Origin: Serratia sp. AKBS12
GTDB taxonomy: Bacteria > Pseudomonadota > Gammaproteobacteria > Enterobacterales > Enterobacteriaceae
NCBI RefSeq assembly: GCF_024793895.1
Contig: NZ_JANUSB010000015.1
Coordinates: 62,001 to 126,000, forward strand
DNA length: 64,000 nucleotides
Direction: 5' to 3'
Positions 58,644 to 64,000 of this stretch are shown here, one piece after another. The stretch's first letter is position 1, and every line of letters begins with the position of its first letter. The position numbers were made by a program, and so were the translations under genes. The notes beneath the pieces were generated by a model, which did not search any database, was not told the origin of the DNA, and saw nothing but the letters and a program-made list of their open reading frames with translations.

Positions 58644-59996
58644 TCAGGCGGTCGGGTTATTTCCCTGTGGTAAATTACGGATCAGTAACGCATATTCCAG
58701 CTCGATATCCTGCGGGATCGGTAAATAAACAATGTGGCCGTTACCCGGCGCCACGTCTATTGGCTGGTCTTTTTTATTGCGCATGTTCTCCAGCGTAAAC
58801 TGGATGTTGCCGCCCGGCGTCATCAACTCAACGTTGTCGCCACAGGAAAATTTGTTTTTTACGTCAACTTCGGCCCAACCGTCGCGACGTACGCCGGTGA
58901 ATTCCCCGACAAACTGCTGGCGTTCGGAAACCGAAGAGCCGTACTCATAGTTTTGCTGCGATTCATGGCTATGACGGCGCAGGAAGCCTTCGGTATAGCC
59001 GCGGTGCGCCAAGCCTTCCAGCGTGGTGAGCAGCGACGGATCGAACGGTTTGCCGGCGGCGGCGTCGTCTATCGCCCGGCGATAAACCTGAGCGGTGCGG
59101 GCGCAATAGTAAAACGACTTGGTGCGGCCTTCGATTTTTAACGAATGCACGCCGAGCTGCGTCAGGCGCTCTACGTGCTGGATGGCACGCAGATCCTTGG
59201 AGTTCATGATATAGGTGCCGTGCTCGTCTTCAAACGCGCTCATGTATTCGCCCGGCTTCTGCGCTTCGGACAGCATAAACAGCCGGTTGGTCGGCGCGCC
59301 GATGCCCAGCGTCGGCTCGACGGTTTGCAGCGGGATGGGCTCATGTTGGTGAACGATATTGCCCGCGTCGTCTTCCTTGCCGGGTTCCGCCTTGTATTGC
59401 CAGCGGCAGGCGTTGGTACAGGTGCCCTGATTCGGATCACGCTTGTTTATGTAGCCAGACAGCAGACAGCGGCCGGAGTAGGCCATGCACAGCGCGCCGT
59501 GGACAAAGATTTCCAGCTCCATGTCCGGCACCTGGCTGCGGATTTCCGCGATCTCTTCCAGCGACAGCTCGCGCGACAGAATGACACGCGTCAGCCCCAT
59601 CTGCTGCCAGAATTTCACCGTCGCCCAGTTGACCGCGTTGGCCTGCACCGACAGGTGGATCGCCATTTGCGGAAAGGCTTCGCGCACCATCATGATCAGG
59701 CCAGGGTCCGACATGATAAGCGCGTCCGGGCCCATCTCAATCACCGGTTTCAGATCGCGCAGAAAGGTCTTCAGTTTGGCGTTATGCGGCGCAATATTGA
59801 CCACCACATAGAATTTTTTGCCCTGCGCATGGGCTTCGTTGATGCCGAGCGCCAGATTTTCATGATTGAATTCGTTATTGCGTACCCGCAGGCTGTAACG
59901 CGGTTGGCCGGCGTAAACCGCATCGGCACCATAGGCAAAGGCGTAACGCATGTTTTTCAGCGTTCCGGCCGGGGAGAGGAGTTCCGGTATAAACAT
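58644..59996 (-). CDS. trhP: tRNA 5-hydroxyuridine synthesis protein TrhP (YegQ, U32 family)
   Basis: A 450-residue member of the peptidase-U32 family, now known to act in prephenate-dependent hydroxylation of tRNA U34 rather than as a protease. N-terminal ELLSPAGTLKNMRYAFAYGADAVYAG; conserved Cys cluster region EIFVHGALCMAYSGRCLLSGYINKRDPNQGTCTNACRW, likely a cluster-binding site; then KIEGRTKSFYYCARTAQVYRRAIDDA. Gene context (cyaR, yegP, baeSR) matches E. coli yegQ. Confidence 0.92.
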   Translation of the reverse strand: MFIPELLSPAGTLKNMRYAFAYGADAVYAGQPRYSLRVRNNEFNHENLALGINEAHAQGKKFYVVVNIAPHNAKLKTFLRDLKPVIEMGPDALIMSDPGLIMMVREAFPQMAIHLSVQANAVNWATVKFWQQMGLTRVILSRELSLEEIAEIRSQVPDMELEIFVHGALCMAYSGRCLLSGYINKRDPNQGTCTNACRWQYKAEPGKEDDAGNIVHQHEPIPLQTVEPTLGIGAPTNRLFMLSEAQKPGEYMSAFEDEHGTYIMNSKDLRAIQHVERLTQLGVHSLKIEGRTKSFYYCARTAQVYRRAIDDAAAGKPFDPSLLTTLEGLAHRGYTEGFLRRHSHESQQNYEYGSSVSERQQFVGEFTGVRRDGWAEVDVKNKFSCGDNVELMTPGGNIQFTLENMRNKKDQPIDVAPGNGHIVYLPIPQDIELEYALLIRNLPQGNNPTA

Positions 59997-60133
59997 GAAG
60001 GTTCTCAGTCTGATTTCAGGTCAGTACCACGCCACCTGATGGCGCGGTGAAAGCGCAGAATTGTAACGGCAGCCCGCGCCAAAATCAGCAATTAACCGGA
60101 ATTATTCAGGGGAGATTGATCTGCATCATGTGG

Positions 60134-60160
60134 AAAACGCGCGGCCGTGGCGCCGCGCGT
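60134..60160 (-). terminator. Rho-independent terminator after yegP
   Basis: CGCGCGGC and GCCGCGCG arms with a 6-base loop; on the minus strand they are followed by TTTT, 10 bases after the yegP stop. Confidence 0.75.
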
Positions 60161-60169
60161 AAAAAAGCC

Positions 60170-60508
60170 TCAGGCGCTCAGATCGCGCACGTCGGTCGTC
60201 GGGCCGTTCTTGATCACCGACTGGATACCGCTTTTGGCGCTGGCATCCGAGCTGTACATCTGGCTGACGCCGATGATCTGATGGTTTTTGGCTTTCAGCA
60301 CGAAATACGGTTTGTCGCTGCTGCTGACCTTGGTTTCGTATTGCGCTTCGTTGGGGGAATTGGTTTGCACCGAAGCAATACCGTTCTCCGCCGACGCCTT
60401 GCTGGCGTACATTTCGCTGGAAAGAATAATCTCTCCATTACTGGCTTTCAGGGTGAAGTGGTACTGTCCGTTGGACGACTTTTTCAACTCATAGTGGCCG
60501 GTTGCCAT
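60170..60508 (-). CDS. yegP: YegP, small DUF1508 tandem-repeat protein
   Basis: A 112-residue cytosolic protein made of two similar blocks (about 2-55 and 56-112), each with an F/Y-x-LKAxN then xxIIxxSxMYxSxxSAxxGIxSV pattern, the DUF1508 repeat. It corresponds to E. coli YegP, whose function is not established. ATG 60508 follows GGAGAAGG; the frame extends 72 bp upstream without support. Confidence 0.9.
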   Translation of the reverse strand: MATGHYELKKSSNGQYHFTLKASNGEIILSSEMYASKASAENGIASVQTNSPNEAQYETKVSSSDKPYFVLKAKNHQIIGVSQMYSSDASAKSGIQSVIKNGPTTDVRDLSA

Positions 60509-60686
60509 GGGTCCTTCTCCTGTTGGGTCGATAATTGCAGTAAGTGTAGTCAATCCCTTGAATTTTGGGCGACTGTGCAAACAGACCTAATTAGCGTAGC
60601 GTAAAAAAACGCCGAAATATTTGCGGCCGTCGGAAATTTTCATTTTGCCGCAGGCACAACGCACAGGAAGCTAACCACCCGGTGGC

Positions 60687-61403
60687 TCAGAGAGGATTGA
60701 CCAACCGGCACGCTTCCGCCTCCCAACGGTAACCGACACCATATACCGAACGGATAAACGCCTTTTCACCGTCGAGCGCTTCCAGCTTGCGGCGCAGATT
60801 CTTGATATGGCTGTCGATAGTGCGGTCGGTGACCACGCGATAATCGTCATACAGGTTGTTCAGCAGTTGCTCGCGTGAAAAAACGTTGCCGGGCTGGCTG
60901 GCGAGGGTTTTCAGCAGGCGAAATTCCGCCGGCGTGAGATCCAGCATCTGGCCTTGATAACTGGCCTGAAAACGCGGTTCGTCGATGTATAGCAGGGCAT
61001 CTTCCTGCTGGGGTTCCTGCGGCCGGTAGCAGCGGCGCAGTATGGTTTTCACCCGCGCGACGACTTCACGCGGGCTGTAGGGCTTGCAAATATAATCATC
61101 CGCGCCGATCTCCAGCCCCAGCAGCCGATCGATCTCTTCGATTTTTGCCGTGACCATCACGATCGGCAGCTCGGTAAAGCGGCGCAGTTCGCGACAGACC
61201 GACAGGCCGTCGCTGCCCGGCAGCATCAAATCCAGCAGGATCAACGCCGGCGGCTGCTGATGCACCGCCGCGACTACCTCACTGCCGTTGGTCAGCCAGC
61301 GGGTGGCATAGCCGGCAGCCTGGAGATAGTCCACCAGCAATTGGCCCAGCTTGGGCTCATCTTCGACAATCATGATCTGCAATGGCTGATTTTGCGTTTC
61401 CAT
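60687..61403 (-). CDS. baeR: Response regulator BaeR (OmpR family)
   Basis: A 238-residue OmpR/PhoB-type regulator: receiver domain with acidic pair in [11 protein letters not shown] and phosphoacceptor in [12 protein letters not shown], then the winged helix domain ([53 protein letters not shown]). BaeR activates mdtABCD, acrD and spy in response to envelope stress from indole, flavonoids and metals. Start overlaps the baeS stop by one base (TAATG). Confidence 0.94.
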   Translation of the reverse strand: METQNQPLQIMIVEDEPKLGQLLVDYLQAAGYATRWLTNGSEVVAAVHQQPPALILLDLMLPGSDGLSVCRELRRFTELPIVMVTAKIEEIDRLLGLEIGADDYICKPYSPREVVARVKTILRRCYRPQEPQQEDALLYIDEPRFQASYQGQMLDLTPAEFRLLKTLASQPGNVFSREQLLNNLYDDYRVVTDRTIDSHIKNLRRKLEALDGEKAFIRSVYGVGYRWEAEACRLVNPL

Positions 61404-62794
61404 TAGGGCGCCTTGTTCTTTACCGACGAAATTAGGTCGGGGAATTCTACCGTAATACGCACGCCACCCAAAGGCGAGTGCTGCGCACGGATATGGCCGC
61501 CGTGCGCTTCGACGATGTTTTGGCTGATGGAAAGGCCAAGGCCTGAGCCACCGCTGGCGCGGTTGCGCGATGCCTCGGTGCGATAAAAACGTTCAAAGAT
61601 GCGCGACAGTTGCTCGTCGTTGACACCGGGGGCGCTGTCCTGCCAATAGATAACCAGCCTGCTGGCGTGCGTTTCGATGCCGATCTCCAGCTTGCCGCCG
61701 GCGTCGGTATAACGCAGGCTGTTTTCCAGCAGATTGTTGAACAGTTGATTGAGACGATCCGGATCGCCGAACAGCAACGCGCGCTCCGGCAGGCGAGTGA
61801 CAATCTCCAGGCCCTTGGCGTGGAAACGTTCGCGAAACACCGCAACGGCTATTTGCAGCAAATGCACACAGTCGACCCGGGATTTGCGGTAGGCCAGCGC
61901 GCCGAGATCGGACAGTGACAGCTGATGCAGATCGTCAACCAGTTTGGTCAGGGTGGACACTTCTGCCTGCAATGAGCTGAGCGACGCCGGCGTCGGCTGG
62001 CGCACGCCGTCTTGCAACGCCTCCAGCTCACCGCGCAGCACCGCCAGCGGAGTACGCAGTTCATGCGATACGTCGGCCATGAAGGCACGGCGCATCTGTT
62101 CGTTTTTTTCCAGCGAGGTGGCGAGCTGGTTGAAGTCCAGCGCCAGGCGACCCAGCTCATCCTGACTGCTGACCGCCACCCGCGCGCTGAAATCGCCGGC
62201 TGCCAGACGGTGGGTGCCGGCGACCAACCGCTTCACCGGTGCCAGCAGGCCGCGCGACATCAACAGCGTGACCGCCGCCGCCAGCAGGGTCGACAGCGCG
62301 ACAATCCACCAGCTGGTGCGACGCTGCTGACGGTCGAAGTTAATGTCGGCGTTGCGGGTCAGGCGTTCCGGTGGGGTGGCGATCACCCAGCCGACAATTT
62401 GATTGTTGTAGCGAATCGGCTGGCGGTTGCCTTCCTGGGGAATGTGGCCGGCGTGGCCGACCAGCCGATTGTACTGGCTGTCAACCACCCAGAACTGGGT
62501 GCGCCAGCCTTTGGGTGGCAGGTTGTGGCTGCTGTCGCTGTTCTGTTCGAACGAACGCATGATCTGGTAGACCACCTGATCGTTGTTGCGCAGAAACTGC
62601 CAGTTGCCGTGGCGGCTGTATTGGTCTTCCAGCGCATCGCTGAGCATGGCGATACGCTGTTCGTTACTGTGCTTGATGTAATCGATAAAGCCGCGTTCGA
62701 AGCTGAGACGAACGCCCCAATGCATGGTGATCAACACCAGCATGCAGGTGGCGAAGATGGCTAAAAACAGCTTTGCGGTAATGCCTATTCTCAT
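61403..62794 (-). CDS. baeS: Envelope-stress sensor kinase BaeS
   Basis: A 463-residue sensor kinase with two transmembrane helices (about 7-27 and 165-185), a periplasmic sensor domain between them, a HAMP domain (about 185-240), a HisKA domain with [19 protein letters not shown] and an HATPase domain with [17 protein letters not shown] and [20 protein letters not shown]. Partner of BaeR. Translationally coupled on both sides: its ATG overlaps the mdtD stop and its stop overlaps the baeR start. Confidence 0.94.
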   Translation of the reverse strand: MRIGITAKLFLAIFATCMLVLITMHWGVRLSFERGFIDYIKHSNEQRIAMLSDALEDQYSRHGNWQFLRNNDQVVYQIMRSFEQNSDSSHNLPPKGWRTQFWVVDSQYNRLVGHAGHIPQEGNRQPIRYNNQIVGWVIATPPERLTRNADINFDRQQRRTSWWIVALSTLLAAAVTLLMSRGLLAPVKRLVAGTHRLAAGDFSARVAVSSQDELGRLALDFNQLATSLEKNEQMRRAFMADVSHELRTPLAVLRGELEALQDGVRQPTPASLSSLQAEVSTLTKLVDDLHQLSLSDLGALAYRKSRVDCVHLLQIAVAVFRERFHAKGLEIVTRLPERALLFGDPDRLNQLFNNLLENSLRYTDAGGKLEIGIETHASRLVIYWQDSAPGVNDEQLSRIFERFYRTEASRNRASGGSGLGLSISQNIVEAHGGHIRAQHSPLGGVRITVEFPDLISSVKNKAP

Positions 62795-64000
62795 TAAATC
62801 CTCGTTGAGCTGTTACCCGGCCCTTTGGTCAATGTGCGGTTGGTGATGTTGATGACCGGTACGCGAGCGAAGGCCAGCGCCGGCAGTGCAATGATCAGCG
62901 CCATGCACAGGTAGCTGTAGATGAAGGCATTGTGGATCGCCGGGCTGTCGGCCACCACCTGATGGTGGGCAAAGCTGCCGATTAAAATGCCGGCGATGCT
63001 GACGCCGATGCTCATGGAAAGCTGCATCACCATCGACAGCAGGCTGTTGCCGCTGCTGGCGAGCCGGTCCGGCAGGTCTTTCAGCGTCAGCGTATTCATC
63101 GCCGAAAAGCGCAGCGAGTTGATCATGCCCTGGAACACCAGCACCACCGGCAGCAGATACAGCCAGCCCAGCATCGCCACCAGCAAAAATAGCACGGTGA
63201 TCAGCGCCAGCAACAGGGTGGCATACACCAGCACGTTGCGATAGCCAAAACGGTTGACCACCTGCACCACGATGCGTTTCATGCCCATGCTGCCAAGGAT
63301 CATCGGGATCATCATCAATCCGGCGTGGAACGGAGAAAACCCCATGCCGACCTGCAGGAACAGCGGGGTCATGAACGGTAGCATGCCGCTACCGATGCGC
63401 CCCAGCAGGCTACCGGACAGGCCGACCTTATAGGTTTCGGTAGCAAACAGCGACAGCGAAAACAGTGCCCGTGAATTGCCACGGGCATACCACCAGTAGC
63501 CTGCCAGCGCGGCGGCACCCAGCGCCACCAGGCCAGCGATGGCGGCCGCCGACAGCCCCATGCCCTTATGGCCGTCGAGCGCCAGCGTCAACGCCGCCAT
63601 ACCGATGGCCAGCATGATAAAGCCGCTGATGTCGAAGCGCCGGGTCTGCATGCGGTAGTTGGGCATCAGCATCAGCGTGGCGATGGCGCCGGCAATGCCG
63701 ACCGGAATGTTGATCAGGAAAATCCAGTGCCAGCTGGCGTATTCCACCAGAAAGCCGCCGAGCGCCGGTCCCATCAGCGGGCCAATCTGCCCGGGCAGGG
63801 TAACGAAGGTCATTGCCGCCATGTATTGGTCGCGCGGCACGATTTTCATCACCGTCAGGCGGCCGACCGGCACCATCATGGCGCCGCCGATCCCCTGTAC
63901 CACACGCCAGGCAATCAACTGGTTCAGCGTTTCCGCACGGGCGCACAGCAGTGAGCCGAGGGTAAATAACACGATGGCACTGAAAAATATCCACTTTACG
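62794..64000 (-). CDS. mdtD: MFS transporter MdtD, 5' part beyond the window
   Basis: A DHA2-type major facilitator protein encoded at the end of mdtABC(D). The frame remains open through the window edge (upstream codons read [18 protein letters not shown]), so about 400 residues are visible and the first helices are missing. Diagnostic segments are [37 protein letters not shown] and [18 protein letters not shown]. In E. coli MdtD is not required for drug efflux by MdtABC and has been proposed to export iron citrate. Stop overlaps the baeS start by one base. Confidence 0.92.
   Translation of the reverse strand, partial: VKWIFFSAIVLFTLGSLLCARAETLNQLIAWRVVQGIGGAMMVPVGRLTVMKIVPRDQYMAAMTFVTLPGQIGPLMGPALGGFLVEYASWHWIFLINIPVGIAGAIATLMLMPNYRMQTRRFDISGFIMLAIGMAALTLALDGHKGMGLSAAAIAGLVALGAAALAGYWWYARGNSRALFSLSLFATETYKVGLSGSLLGRIGSGMLPFMTPLFLQVGMGFSPFHAGLMMIPMILGSMGMKRIVVQVVNRFGYRNVLVYATLLLALITVLFLLVAMLGWLYLLPVVLVFQGMINSLRFSAMNTLTLKDLPDRLASSGNSLLSMVMQLSMSIGVSIAGILIGSFAHHQVVADSPAIHNAFIYSYLCMALIIALPALAFARVPVINITNRTLTKGPGNSSTRI

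Overview
The window reads as a chromosomal segment of an enterobacterium of the genus Serratia, most like the S. proteamaculans / liquefaciens / plymuthica group. This rests on the conserved gene order shared with Escherichia coli (rodZ-ispG-hisS-yfgM-bamB-der, xseA/guaB-guaA, srlAEBD-gutM-srlR-gutQ, thiMD, baeSR-yegP-yegQ-cyaR-yegS), on high coding GC, and on a protealysin metalloprotease paired with its emfourin-type inhibitor, a combination typical of Serratia. The genus is inferred; no rRNA or tRNA gene was seen.

Layout. 1-7.7 kb: core operon from the 3' end of rodZ through der, then an AEC-type permease and the zinc-ribbon protein YfgJ. 7.7-9.1 kb: emfourin and protealysin (minus strand, 4-bp overlap). 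9.2-14.3 kb: a sugar locus with a LacI-type repressor divergent from an MFS permease and a GH31 glycosidase. 14.3-19.0 kb: xseA divergent from guaB-guaA. 19.0-28.6 kb: an accessory block directly downstream of guaA. It holds a LysR regulator divergent from a membrane protein and a YcaC-like isochorismatase-family hydrolase, a 1.2-kb stretch of gene debris, an AT-richer GPH transporter plus GH43 beta-xylosidase pair, another scar, and a LamB/ScrY-like sugar porin.

28.6-40.7 kb: small accessory modules. These are a GST divergent from an HxlR regulator; a hybrid sensor kinase and LuxR-type response regulator facing a small lipoprotein and a 1031-residue autotransporter with an 18-bp tandem repeat linker; the pseudouridine synthase RluF; two small envelope proteins; a second HxlR regulator divergent from an MFS exporter; and a GNAT acetyltransferase. 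40.8-43.0 kb: a TPP riboswitch controlling thiM-thiD, then the lysozyme inhibitor Ivy. 43.1-48.1 kb: the complete sorbitol (glucitol) PTS operon. 48.3-49.4 kb: class I aldolase fbaB.

49.8-57.2 kb: a hexonate locus related to E. coli rspAB-ydfIJ-rspR. It encodes a ManD-type dehydratase, a zinc dehydrogenase, a mannonate/fructuronate oxidoreductase, two different MFS permeases and an FadR-type regulator. 57.3-64 kb: yegS, the CRP-controlled small RNA CyaR, yegQ (trhP), yegP and the baeR-baeS-mdtD end of the mdtABCD-baeSR envelope-stress operon, cut by the window edge.

The window combines housekeeping functions (isoprenoid and GMP synthesis, ribosome and outer-membrane assembly) with several carbohydrate uptake-and-breakdown modules, each with its own regulator. 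The least understood part is the two-component system, lipoprotein and repeat-linker autotransporter locus at 30.1-36.3 kb.
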